64,000 bases of DNA from Actinomycetes bacterium (GTDB lineage Bacteria; Actinomycetota; Actinomycetes; Propionibacteriales; Nocardioidaceae): the NCBI GenBank assembly GCA_023460975.1, contig JAEWOG010000023.1, positions 1 to 64,000 of the forward strand, given 5' to 3'. The stretch's first letter is position 1; each line of letters opens with the position of its first letter. Below, in pieces: positions 1-7,724 of the stretch. The translations under genes and the position numbers were made by a program. The notes under the pieces are model-generated. The model made no database searches. It was not told the origin of the DNA and saw only the letters and a list, made by a program, of their open reading frames with translations.

Positions 1-103
1 GAAACGGGAAACACCCGGTCCCATACCGAACCCGGAAGTTAAGCCTTTCAGCGCCGATGGTACTGCAACCGAGAGGTTGTGGGAGAGTAGGACGCCGCCG
101 GAC
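1..103 (+). rRNA. rrf: 5S ribosomal RNA, 5' end cut by the window
   Basis: The first ~103 bases match the conserved 3' nine-tenths of bacterial 5S rRNA. Visible landmarks are the CCCGGTCCCATaCCGAACCCGGAAG block at 15-39, GCCGATGGTACTGC at 52-65 and GGGAGAGTAGG at 81-91. About 15 bases of the 5' end lie outside the window. It is presumably the last gene of a 16S-23S-5S operon entering from the left, and a strong terminator hairpin follows within ten bases. Confidence 0.95.
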
Positions 104-112
104 AAACATTCC

Positions 113-143
113 AGGAGCGGAGCCACACAGTGGCTCCGCTCCT
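113..143 (+). terminator. rRNA operon terminator hairpin
   Basis: A perfect 13-bp stem (AGGAGCGGAGCCA at 113-125 with TGGCTCCGCTCCT at 131-143) closes a 5-base loop, ten bases after the 5S 3' end. There is only a short T run behind it (148-150), as is usual for terminators in high-GC actinomycetes. Confidence 0.85.
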
Positions 144-202
144 GCGCATTTCGGCCCGGGCTGGCACTGGCGCGCCCCGAGGTGGCGCGCCAGAGTGGAG
201 CA

Positions 203-1021
203 ATGACTCGGACTCCCGCAGAGGTCTACCGCTCCCTGAGCAGCGGCCCCGTCGTCGTCTCGCGCGAAGGTGCGCTGGCGACGATCACCCTCAACGACCC
301 CGACCGGCGCAATGCCCTCACCGGAGTGATGAAGGAGGCGCTGCGCGAAGCCGTCGCCACCGTGGGGGGCGATGAGGACGTACGTGCGGTGGTCCTCGCC
401 GCGAATGGTCCTGCGTTCTGCGTGGGCCAGGACCTGGCCGAGCACGCGGCTGCACTCGAGGCCGGTGCGGAGCAGGCGTTTGCGACCGTGGAGGCGCACT
501 ACGCGCCGATCGTGGTCGACCTCCTCACGATGCCGAAGCCAGTGGTGGCGGCCGTGCAGGGTGCCTGCGTGGGGGCCGGTCTCGGGCTGGCTCTCGCGTG
601 CGATCTGCGGGTGTGGTCCTCCAGCGCGAAGGTTGGGACCGCCTTCAGCGGGATCGGCCTGACCTTCGACACCGGGTTGTCGCTGACATTGCCGGGAACG
701 GTGGGTCAGGCGCGTACGAAGGAACTGATGTTCACCGGACGCGTGCTGCGAGCCGAGGAGGCGGTCGCGTGGGGCATGGGGGGAGAGGTGGTGCCGGTCG
801 AGGATGTGGGACGGCACGCCAGCGCCCTCGGAGCCGCGCTCGCGTCCGGTCCCACCGTGGCGTTTGCGGAGACGAAGCGCCTGCTGGCCGACGATGGCGC
901 GCTGTCGGCGGCGTTGCGCAGTGAGGCCCGCGCCCAAACGTGCGCGGGGGACAGTGCGGATCACCGCGCGGCCGTGGCGGCCTTCCTGGCCAAGAAGGCG
1001 CCTGCGTTCGTGGGACGGTGA
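203..1021 (+). CDS. enoyl-CoA hydratase/isomerase family protein
   Basis: A 272-residue crotonase-fold protein. Family members hydrate or isomerise enoyl-CoA in fatty-acid or aromatic degradation. The two oxyanion-hole segments are visible: ANGPAFCVGQDL at about residues 66-78 and GACVGAGLGLALACDL at about 119-134. Where a hydratase carries its second catalytic glutamate, this protein has an FDTGLSLTLP stretch, which resembles PaaG-like isomerases more than classical hydratases, so the exact reaction is open. I chose the ATG at 203, preceded by GGAG at 197-200; the frame stays open upstream into the 5S terminator, which cannot be coding. The gene stands alone and ends at a strong terminator. 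Confidence 0.88.
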   Translation: MTRTPAEVYRSLSSGPVVVSREGALATITLNDPDRRNALTGVMKEALREAVATVGGDEDVRAVVLAANGPAFCVGQDLAEHAAALEAGAEQAFATVEAHYAPIVVDLLTMPKPVVAAVQGACVGAGLGLALACDLRVWSSSAKVGTAFSGIGLTFDTGLSLTLPGTVGQARTKELMFTGRVLRAEEAVAWGMGGEVVPVEDVGRHASALGAALASGPTVAFAETKRLLADDGALSAALRSEARAQTCAGDSADHRAAVAAFLAKKAPAFVGR

Positions 1022-1035
1022 GCGTGGAAGAGCAG

Positions 1036-1080
1036 TGAGGGGAGTTCCTCAGCCACCAGATGACTGAGGAACTCCCCTCA
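1036..1080. terminator. bidirectional terminator, 17-bp perfect stem
   Basis: TGAGGGGAGTTCCTCAG at 1036-1052 pairs perfectly with 1064-1080 around an 11-base loop. It lies between the converging enoyl-CoA hydratase gene (+) and siderophore-interacting protein gene (-), so it can serve both. Confidence 0.85.
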
Positions 1081-1127
1081 ATGTGGGTGCGGCCCGCTCG
1101 GGAGGCCAGGGGCCGCGGCGCTGCGCG

Positions 1128-1994
1128 TCAGTGCTCGCGACGCAGCAGATGGTCGAGCGCGTGACGTACGTGCTCGACGAAGGTCGGCTGATCCTTCTGC
1201 TCCTGGGTGACGCCGCGGCGCCAGTAGCCGCTCACGTCCGCCTGCCACTTGCCGTGGCCGGTGGCCCGCGCCCACTTGCGTACGGGCTTGAGGCTGATCG
1301 CCTCGCCACCTGCCCACACGTACGTCGGCACGTCGTCAGGCAGCTCGATCTGCGTGGCGAAGTCGCCCAGCAGGGTGGTGGTGCCGCGTGGTGCCCCGTT
1401 GCGCTCGAGCCAGTGGAGTTCGACCCCGTCCGGGACGGGGAGATCCTGACGCTCCTCGGGTCCATCGATCTCGACGGCCACCACGCCGCGAGTACCGGCG
1501 GGCCACTCCTCCAGCCACCGCCCGACCGCGGGCAGGCCCGTCTCGTCGGCCAGCAGGACCAGGAAGCCGAACTCCTCGGGGACCACGAGGGAGGGCCGCG
1601 GCCCGGCCAGCCAGATCGAACTGCCGATCTCAGCCGTCTGCGCCCACTCGGAGGCCAGCCCGCCGGCGTGGACCACGAAGTCAATCGCGATCGTCCCGGC
1701 CGCGGCGTCGTACCGGCGGATCGTGTAGTCACGCACCGGCGGGAACGGCTCCGGCCAGTCCAGATGGTCGCCGTCCTGGGTGGGAGCCCGGGTGACGCCG
1801 GTGTCGGGGTCGGGGAAGACCAGCTTGCAGTGCTCGTCGGGGATGTGGCACTCGATGCCCTCGATCCCCGGCCCGCCCAGCGTCAGCCTGATCATCTTGG
1901 GCGTCACCTGCTCGCGCGCCAGGACCTGGAGCTCGCGGATCTTGATGTCCCACTCGGCGTAGTGCGCGGCAGGCGCGCCGGTCGTGGCGCTCAC
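1128..1994 (-). CDS. siderophore-interacting FAD protein (ferric-siderophore reductase type)
   Basis: A 288-residue protein of the SIP/ViuB family, which uses FAD and NAD(P)H to reduce ferric siderophores in the cytosol and release iron. The N-terminal half carries the flavin-binding barrel, with the RDYTIRRYD motif (the R-x-Y-T flavin signature) about a third of the way in. The C-terminal half is the nucleotide-binding domain, ending in a WAGGEA segment and a GYWRRG tail typical of the family. The start is GTG at 1994; its GTGA overlaps the stop of the upstream binding-protein gene by 4 nt, so the two are translationally coupled. In IrtA of mycobacteria this domain is fused to an ABC transporter; here it is a free protein 4 kb from an exporter-fold ABC pair. 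Confidence 0.93.
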   Translation of the reverse strand: MSATTGAPAAHYAEWDIKIRELQVLAREQVTPKMIRLTLGGPGIEGIECHIPDEHCKLVFPDPDTGVTRAPTQDGDHLDWPEPFPPVRDYTIRRYDAAAGTIAIDFVVHAGGLASEWAQTAEIGSSIWLAGPRPSLVVPEEFGFLVLLADETGLPAVGRWLEEWPAGTRGVVAVEIDGPEERQDLPVPDGVELHWLERNGAPRGTTTLLGDFATQIELPDDVPTYVWAGGEAISLKPVRKWARATGHGKWQADVSGYWRRGVTQEQKDQPTFVEHVRHALDHLLRREH

Positions 1995-3004
1995 TGGGTG
2001 AACGCCTCAGCTGCGGCGCGGAGGTCGTCGATCTGCTCCTGAGCGGCGTCGAAGGTGTAGGTGGTTCCGGTCGCGAGCGGGTACACGTGCCCGGCCTTGA
2101 CCGCGGGCAGGCGCTTGAACGACTCCATCTCGAGCACGGAGGCGACCTCGGGAGTCGGGTCCCCGTCGTTGTCGGCCTCGAAGAAGATGATGTCCTGCTC
2201 CGCGAGGTCGGCGAGGTTCTCGGTGGCGAGTTCGAGCACGTAGCGCTCAGGGTCCGTGACGTAGTCGCTGTTGTAGCCGAAGCCTGCCTTGTCCAGGCGC
2301 TCGTACGTCAGCGACTTCGAGGTGTCCACGTACAGCTGGTCGGCGTAGTTGAGCGAGGTGACCTCCAGGGTGCCCAGGGTCTCGCCGAACTCCTCGGCGA
2401 TCTCCGCGAGCTGGGCGTCGACTGCGGCCGACTGGGAGTCGTAGTCGCTGGCACGACCCACGAGGTCGGCGACCTGGGGGTAGTTCTTCCAGACGTCCGT
2501 GGGCTCGGCGATCGGGAGGATGACCGTGGGCGCGATGTCACTGATCTCGGAGTAGTCGATGCTCAGGCCGCCGTGGTCCATCCCGAGGATCAGGTCGGGC
2601 TCGAGCTCGATGAGCTTCTCGACGTCGACGCCCTCGTACGATCCGACGACCGGGATGTCCTTGTAGTTGGCCCACGTCGCGGGGTCGATCTCCTCCTCGA
2701 CGAACTCGGAGTCGAGCTGACCGACGGGCACCACGCAGAGGTCGGCCAGCTCGGAGCCCACGCGCCACAACGCCACGATGCGCTTGGGCTGGGCCGGCAC
2801 GTCCTCGACGTCGCCGAGGTAGGTGTCGGTGACAGTGCGGGTGCCGGTGGCGTCGTTGGCCTCCGGTGCGTCCGCGCAGCCTTCGGCGACGCGCGGGGCA
2901 GGGGCAGAGGTGGGCTCGGGGCTCTCCTGGGACTCGGAACTGCAGCCAGTGAGAGTGAGCGCCAAGGTGCCAGCGAGGAGGCCGGCAAGACGAGCAGTGC
3001 GCAT
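1991..3004 (-). CDS. iron-siderophore ABC transporter substrate-binding lipoprotein
   Basis: A 337-residue FepB/FhuD-like periplasmic-binding-fold lipoprotein. The signal peptide ends in a lipobox (LTLTGC, cysteine at about residue 21), followed by a Ser/Pro/Glu-rich linker. The mature part has the class III binding-protein pattern, for example KRIVALWRVGSELADLC after the first strand and LIELEPDLILGM. It should capture ferric siderophore outside the membrane and deliver it to the two FecCD permeases encoded divergently. The start is ATG at 3004 with AAAGG about 10 nt upstream. Transcription starts toward it from the region holding the iron box at 3059-3077, so it should be repressed by iron. 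Confidence 0.93.
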   Translation of the reverse strand: MRTARLAGLLAGTLALTLTGCSSESQESPEPTSAPAPRVAEGCADAPEANDATGTRTVTDTYLGDVEDVPAQPKRIVALWRVGSELADLCVVPVGQLDSEFVEEEIDPATWANYKDIPVVGSYEGVDVEKLIELEPDLILGMDHGGLSIDYSEISDIAPTVILPIAEPTDVWKNYPQVADLVGRASDYDSQSAAVDAQLAEIAEEFGETLGTLEVTSLNYADQLYVDTSKSLTYERLDKAGFGYNSDYVTDPERYVLELATENLADLAEQDIIFFEADNDGDPTPEVASVLEMESFKRLPAVKAGHVYPLATGTTYTFDAAQEQIDDLRAAAEAFTQ

Positions 3005-3058
3005 GAGCGGCGGTGACCTTTCGTACCTGTGATTGAGACGCCCGTGCGGACGCCAAGG

Positions 3059-3077
3059 TTAGGTGAGACTAACCTAA
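3059..3077. promoter_or_regulatory. DtxR/IdeR iron box (divergent operator)
   Basis: TTAGGTGAGACTAACCTAA matches the 19-bp IdeR/DtxR consensus TTAGGTTAGGCTAACCTAA at 16 of 19 positions and is nearly palindromic. It sits between the divergent uptake genes. On the + strand it covers a plausible -10 (TAACCT, 3070-3075) seven bases before the ATG at 3083. An iron-loaded DtxR/IdeR repressor bound here would shut off both directions. Confidence 0.92.
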
Positions 3078-3082
3078 GTTCC

Positions 3083-4102
3083 ATGCGCTCCATGATCCGT
3101 CCCACCGAGCGACGCAGGGTGGGTTTCGTCGGCCTCTGCCTGGCTCTGCTGTGCGCGGCAGTCCTCGTGAGCCTGGCGTACGGGAGTCGGTCGATCCCGT
3201 TCGGTGACGTCCTCGCAGCGCTGTTCTCAGGAGCTGACTCCGACGACGCGACCGTGATCACCAGCCAGCGCCTCCCACGGACCCTGCTCGGTCTCGCGTG
3301 CGGCCTCGCGCTCGGCATGGCGGGGGCGCTCATGCAGGGGCACACCCGCAATCCGCTGGCCGATCCGGGTCTGTTCGGGGTCAACGCAGGCGCGACGTTC
3401 GCGGTCGCGCTCGTGGTCTTCGCCGCCGACGTCACCTCGCCGCCCGCCATCGTTCTGGCGGCGCTGCTGGGTGCCGCTGCGGCCACCGTCCTCATCTTCC
3501 TGCTCGGCCTGCGCGGTTCCTCGTCCGGGGGATCGCTGGTCCTGCTGGCGGTCATCGGCACCACCGTCACCGCGCTGCTGACCGCCCTGACGTCTGCTCT
3601 GGTCCTGCTCGACCGCGCGACGCTCGACGTCATGCGCTTCTGGGAGGTGGGCGCGCTGTCCAACCGTGACTACTCCCTGATGGGCTGGATCCTCCCGCTG
3701 CTCGTCGCCGGGGTGGTGCTCGCCGTGCTCAACGCGACCTCGCTCAACCGTCTGGGGTTGGGCGAGGAGGTCGCCCACACGCAGGGAACGTCCGTACGAC
3801 GCAGCCGACTCGTCGGCATCGGGGCCATCACGCTGCTGGTCGGCCCGGTGACGGCCATGTGCGGTCCGATTGCCTTCCTCGGCCTCGTCGCCCCGCACGC
3901 TGCTCGGGCCGTGACCGGTCCCGACCAGCGCTGGCTCGTGCCGTGCGCCGGCCTCATCGGCGCGGCCGTACTGCTCCTGGCTGACACCCTCGGCCGCGTG
4001 GTGCAGGAGCACGGCGAACTGCAGGTCGGCATCGTGATGGCGCTGGTCGGGGCACCCGTCCTGCTCGCCGTCACCAGGCGACGTCGGCTGGTGGCGCTGT
4101 GA
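3083..4102 (+). CDS. FecCD-family iron-siderophore ABC permease 1
   Basis: A 339-residue BtuC/FecCD-type permease with about nine to ten hydrophobic helices. Family landmarks are GLALGMAGALMQGHTRNPLA near residue 80, including the conserved G-x-x-QxxxRNPLAdP pattern, and the C-terminal GPIAFLGLVAPHAAR coupling region that contacts the ATPase. I chose ATG 3083 over an in-frame GTG at 3029, because the earlier start would place the iron box inside the coding region. No Shine-Dalgarno precedes 3083 and the -10 is seven bases away, so the mRNA is probably leaderless. Its last 4 nt overlap the next permease. Confidence 0.9.
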   Translation: MRSMIRPTERRRVGFVGLCLALLCAAVLVSLAYGSRSIPFGDVLAALFSGADSDDATVITSQRLPRTLLGLACGLALGMAGALMQGHTRNPLADPGLFGVNAGATFAVALVVFAADVTSPPAIVLAALLGAAAATVLIFLLGLRGSSSGGSLVLLAVIGTTVTALLTALTSALVLLDRATLDVMRFWEVGALSNRDYSLMGWILPLLVAGVVLAVLNATSLNRLGLGEEVAHTQGTSVRRSRLVGIGAITLLVGPVTAMCGPIAFLGLVAPHAARAVTGPDQRWLVPCAGLIGAAVLLLADTLGRVVQEHGELQVGIVMALVGAPVLLAVTRRRRLVAL

Positions 4103-5292
4103 ACCTTCCCGACACCGCCCCCGTGCCCGACACTGGTCAGAGGGCGCCCGCTGGTCCCACTTCGGCCGGCCCCACTTCGGCCGGCCCCACTTCGGCTGGG
4201 TCCCTCCCTGCCGGGGCCCCTCGCGCCGCTGACGTGGGTGCCCGCCGCCGCCCAGGCGTACGGCTCGGACCCATCGGGTTCCCGGTCCGGATGCGCGCCC
4301 TCGCGGCCTCCGGCGTTGTGGCAGCCGTGCTCGCGCTGGCCGCGTGGATCAGTGTGTTCACCGGCTCCCTCGACGTGGCGCCCGAGCGGGTCTGGGCAGC
4401 GCTCGCAGGCAACGGCACCGCGATCGAGAACCTCGTGATTGTGGACCGGCGGCTCTCCCGCGCGCTCGCTGCGCTCCTGGTGGGCTTCGCGCTGGGGGTC
4501 TCCGGCGCCCTGACCCAGTCGATCACCCGCAACCCGATCGCCAGCCCGGACATCCTCGGAGTCGTCTCGGGGGCAGGGCTGTGTGCCGCCCTGGTCGCCA
4601 CCCAGCCAGCCGTGCGCGGCGTCTTTGCCGGCCTGGACACGCGCACGCTCATCCAGGCAGCCGCGCTCGTCGGGGGTCTGGTGACGACGGGCGCCATCCT
4701 CGCCCTGTCATGGCGGGCGGGGTTCAACGGGATGCGGCTGATCCTGGTGGGTCTCAGCGTCAACGCGCTGGCGCTGGCCGGCACCAGCTTTCTGCTCACT
4801 CGGGCAGACGTCTACGACGCGGCCGTCGCCGTGCGCTGGCTCACCGGCTCCCTGGCGCCAGCGCGCATGGACGACGTCTCGTCGCTGCTGCCCATCGTGG
4901 TGCTGGCCGCACTCAGCTGCGCGGCCCTGGCCGCACCGCTCGCCTCGCTGAGGCTGGGGCGCGAGTTCTCCAGCCTGCTGGGCACCTCCCCGGCGCGCAC
5001 CGAGGCCGTCTCGATCCTCCTGGCCGTCGTGCTGGCAGCGAGCGCCGCCGCGGTCGCGGGGCCCATCGGCTTCGTCGCGTTCGTGGCCCCCCAGGCCGCG
5101 CTGCGGTTGTTCGGCACCGCCGGTCCGCCGCCCGTCGCCTCGGGGGCCTGCGGAGCCGCCCTCGTTCTGGCCGCTGACCTGATCGCCCAACGGGTCCCCG
5201 TCGAACTGCCGGTGGGCGTCGTCGTCGCCGTCATCGGGGCCCCGTGCCTGCTCTACCTGCTCATCCACACCGTTCGGAGGGACCGTGCCTGA
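4099..5292 (+). CDS. FecCD-family iron-siderophore ABC permease 2
   Basis: A 397-residue BtuC/FecCD permease, partner of the preceding one in a heterodimeric channel. The pattern GALTQSITRNPIASPDILG and the late GPIGFVAFVAPQAALR segment identify the family. GTG at 4099 overlaps the upstream stop (GTGA). The first ~60 residues are an unusual Pro/Ala/Gly-rich, probably disordered cytoplasmic tail built partly from three copies of GPTSA; the usual permease starts near MRALAASG at 4291. So either the tail is real or translation starts internally; the 4-nt overlap favours the long form. It overlaps the ATPase gene by 8 nt. Confidence 0.9.
   Translation: MNLPDTAPVPDTGQRAPAGPTSAGPTSAGPTSAGSLPAGAPRAADVGARRRPGVRLGPIGFPVRMRALAASGVVAAVLALAAWISVFTGSLDVAPERVWAALAGNGTAIENLVIVDRRLSRALAALLVGFALGVSGALTQSITRNPIASPDILGVVSGAGLCAALVATQPAVRGVFAGLDTRTLIQAAALVGGLVTTGAILALSWRAGFNGMRLILVGLSVNALALAGTSFLLTRADVYDAAVAVRWLTGSLAPARMDDVSSLLPIVVLAALSCAALAAPLASLRLGREFSSLLGTSPARTEAVSILLAVVLAASAAAVAGPIGFVAFVAPQAALRLFGTAGPPPVASGACGAALVLAADLIAQRVPVELPVGVVVAVIGAPCLLYLLIHTVRRDRA
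4153..4197 (+). repeat. three 15-bp tandem repeats inside the permease 2 N-terminus
   Basis: The unit GGCCCCACTTCGGCC, with small variations, is repeated three times in frame and encodes GPTSA three times. A multiple of three per unit means copy-number slippage would not shift the frame. Confidence 0.85.
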
Positions 5293-6082
5293 CCTGCTGA
5301 CCGCGCCGCTGGAGGTGTCGGGCGTACGCGCCGGCTACGGCGCCCGCACCATCCTCGATGGCGTCGACCTGTCCGTGCCCCGCGGACGCGTCACGACGAT
5401 CATCGGCCCCAACGGGTGCGGCAAGTCCACGATGCTCCGGGTGCTGAGCCGACTGCTGGCGCCCGCGGAAGGGACCGTACTGCTCGAGGGCGAGCCGCTG
5501 GCGTCGCTGAAGGTGCGCTCGATCGCCCGCCGCCTGGCCCTGCTGCCGCAGAACCCCGTCGCACCGGAGGGAATGACGGTGGCGGACCTCGCATCGCGCG
5601 GACGCCAGCCCCACCAGCCGTGGTGGCGTACGTGGTCTCGCGAGGACGAGGAGATCGCCGCGGCCGCCATGGAACGCACCGGCGTCGCCGACCTGGCCAC
5701 CGAGATGCTCGAGGAGCTGTCCGGTGGCCAGCGACAGCGTGCATGGATCGCCATGGCGCTCGCGCAGGACACCGACATCCTCATGCTCGACGAGCCCACC
5801 GCCCACCTGGACCTGGCCCACGCCGTCGAGGTGCTCGAGCTGGTGGTGCGGCTGCGGCGCGACACCGGGCGAACGATCGTGCTGGTCCTGCACGACCTCA
5901 CCTTGGCGGCGCGCTACAGCGACCACCTCGTGGTCATGAAGGACGGGCGGGTCGTCACGGAGGGGTCGCCCGCCACTGTGCTGACCCCTGACGTCCTGTG
6001 GGAGGTGTTCGGACTGCGTGCGCACGTCTTCGCCGACCCGTACGACGGACTCCCGACCGTGGTGCCGGTCCAGCATGGCTGA
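5285..6082 (+). CDS. iron-siderophore ABC transporter ATP-binding protein (FepC type)
   Basis: A 265-residue ABC ATPase that powers the two FecCD permeases. Walker A GPNGCGKST lies at about residues 41-49, the Q-loop at LLPQNP, the signature LSGGQRQRAWIAMALAQ at about 145-161, Walker B LMLDEPTAHLD near 164-174, and the H-loop in VLVLHDLTLAARY. It starts at GTG 5285, 8 nt inside the upstream gene, and its end overlaps the next ABC gene by 8 nt (6075-6082). The cluster thus forms one polycistronic unit from the iron box onwards. Confidence 0.94.
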   Translation: MPDLLTAPLEVSGVRAGYGARTILDGVDLSVPRGRVTTIIGPNGCGKSTMLRVLSRLLAPAEGTVLLEGEPLASLKVRSIARRLALLPQNPVAPEGMTVADLASRGRQPHQPWWRTWSREDEEIAAAAMERTGVADLATEMLEELSGGQRQRAWIAMALAQDTDILMLDEPTAHLDLAHAVEVLELVVRLRRDTGRTIVLVLHDLTLAARYSDHLVVMKDGRVVTEGSPATVLTPDVLWEVFGLRAHVFADPYDGLPTVVPVQHG

Positions 6083-7724
6083 TCCGAGCAGCCCCGGTGC
6101 GTTGCTGCGGCGCACCGTGCGTCGCCACCTGCCCCGGCTGGTGCCGTTCGTGGTGCTGCTGACGCTGTGGCAGGTCTGTGAGACTGCCGTGCCGGTCATC
6201 GTGGGTCAGGTCATCGACCGTGCCGTCGTCACCGGCGACGTCTCGGCGCTCGTCGCGTGGCTGGGGGTGCTCGTGGCGGTGTTCGCGGTGCTCTCGGCGA
6301 GCTACCGCTTCGGGGCGCGCTTCGGCTTTGGCGCCGCGCAGGAGGAGATGCACCTGATCCGCATGGAGGTGCTGGCCCGAGCTCTGGAGCCCAGCTCGTC
6401 CAGCCGCCACCGCGCAGGGGAGGTCCTGGCCCTCTCCAGCGGTGACGCGGCCAACATCGGTTTTGCGCTGCGCGCCCTGGGCTACTCGGCCGCCGCCACG
6501 GGCTCGCTCGCCTTCAGCGCCGTCGTCCTGATCCGCATCGACCTCGCGCTCGGTCTGCTCGTGATCGTCGGCACCGCCGTGGTCCTGCTCGCGGTGCGGG
6601 CGCTCACCCCGGTCCTGGCCCGGCGTACCCGCGAGCAGGAGGACAGGGCTTCGGCGGCGATCGGGGCGGCCAGCGACCTGCTCTCGGGCCTGCGAGTGCT
6701 GCACGGTTTGGGCGCGGGCCGCGAGGCGGCCCGGCGCTATCGCCGTACGAGCAGAGGCGCCGCTGACGCCGCGGTGGCCGCGGCAGGGTCGTACGGATCG
6801 GTGCTGGCCACCACCGCAGCGGCCAGCGGGCTGCTCGGCGTGGTGATCGCGGTCGTCGCGGCGCGGATGGCCGTGGCGGGACAGATCACCATCGGGGAAC
6901 TGGTGAGCGTGGTGGGGTTGAGCCAGTTCCTCGTCGAGCCACTCGGGATGCTGGGCTCCATCTCCGCGCAGTTCGCGCAGGCCCGCGGCTCTGCCACACG
7001 GGTCGTGGACTTCCTCGCCGACACACGTCCTGAGCCGCGTGCCCACGTTGTCCCCGACGCGGGGGCGGCGCTGAGCGTGGCGATGGGGGAGAGCACCCTC
7101 GTGGCCCGTCGCGGTGAGTTGCTCGGCGTCTGCGTGCCCGACCACGCCCAAGCGGTGGGGCTGGTGCGCCAGCTCGCCGATGCCGAACCCGGGGTGCGGT
7201 GGGGCGACCACGACCTGAGCGAGGTGGACCCCGCCGTACGTCCCGCTCACCTCGTCGTGGCACCGCACCGGGTGGACCTCTTCGAGGGCACCGTGGGCCA
7301 GACTTTGGCGGTGGGGGCCGGGGGCCCCTCACTCGAGGTGGCCCTGGCCGCGGCAGCGGCGAGTGACTTGCTGGAGGCCGAGGGCCTGGACACCACGGTG
7401 AGCGCGGACGGGACCACGCTCTCGGGCGGGCAGCGGCAGAGGTTGTCCTTGGCCCGCGCGCTGGCGTGCGGAACCTCAACGCTGGTGCTCCACGACCCGA
7501 CCACCGCGCTCGACCCGGTCACCGAGAGTCGGGTCGCGGACGGCATCGTCTCGGCGCGGCACGCCGAGGGTTCACCGGCCTCGACCTGGCTGGTGACCTC
7601 CTCGCCCACGCTCCTGGAACGCGCCGACCGCGTGGTCCTGCTGCGCGACGGGCGGGTGCTGGCGGAGGGAACCCACAGCGCCCTGCTGCAGCACAGCGAC
7701 TACGCGCAGGCGGTGCTGCGATGA
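6075..7724 (+). CDS. exporter-fold ABC half-transporter with degenerate ATPase domain (LSGGQ kept, Walker A lost)
   Basis: A 549-residue fusion of a six-helix membrane domain (about 1-310) and a nucleotide-binding domain. The ATPase domain has lost key parts. Where Walker A should be, near residues 345-365, it reads RRGELLGVCVPDHAQAV with no GxxGxGKS/T. Walker B and the catalytic glutamate read LVLHDPTTALD, so His-Asp replaces Asp-Glu, and the H-loop histidine is Ser (LVTSSPT). The signature LSGGQRQRLSLARAL at about 449 is intact. ATG 6075 (MADPSSPG) overlaps the FepC stop; the frame is open upstream but that part is antisense-like. It is coupled (ATGA) to the next gene, its probable heterodimer partner. 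Given the iron locus, it could import ferric siderophore like IrtAB/YbtPQ or export apo-siderophore; the sequence does not decide. Confidence 0.88.
   Translation: MADPSSPGALLRRTVRRHLPRLVPFVVLLTLWQVCETAVPVIVGQVIDRAVVTGDVSALVAWLGVLVAVFAVLSASYRFGARFGFGAAQEEMHLIRMEVLARALEPSSSSRHRAGEVLALSSGDAANIGFALRALGYSAAATGSLAFSAVVLIRIDLALGLLVIVGTAVVLLAVRALTPVLARRTREQEDRASAAIGAASDLLSGLRVLHGLGAGREAARRYRRTSRGAADAAVAAAGSYGSVLATTAAASGLLGVVIAVVAARMAVAGQITIGELVSVVGLSQFLVEPLGMLGSISAQFAQARGSATRVVDFLADTRPEPRAHVVPDAGAALSVAMGESTLVARRGELLGVCVPDHAQAVGLVRQLADAEPGVRWGDHDLSEVDPAVRPAHLVVAPHRVDLFEGTVGQTLAVGAGGPSLEVALAAAAASDLLEAEGLDTTVSADGTTLSGGQRQRLSLARALACGTSTLVLHDPTTALDPVTESRVADGIVSARHAEGSPASTWLVTSSPTLLERADRVVLLRDGRVLAEGTHSALLQHSDYAQAVLR

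Noticed and set aside
3029..3082. An upstream GTG start for the first FecCD permease
   Set aside because: It would place the iron box inside the gene and add a non-membrane, low-quality N-terminus; ATG 3083 fits the promoter and the family better.
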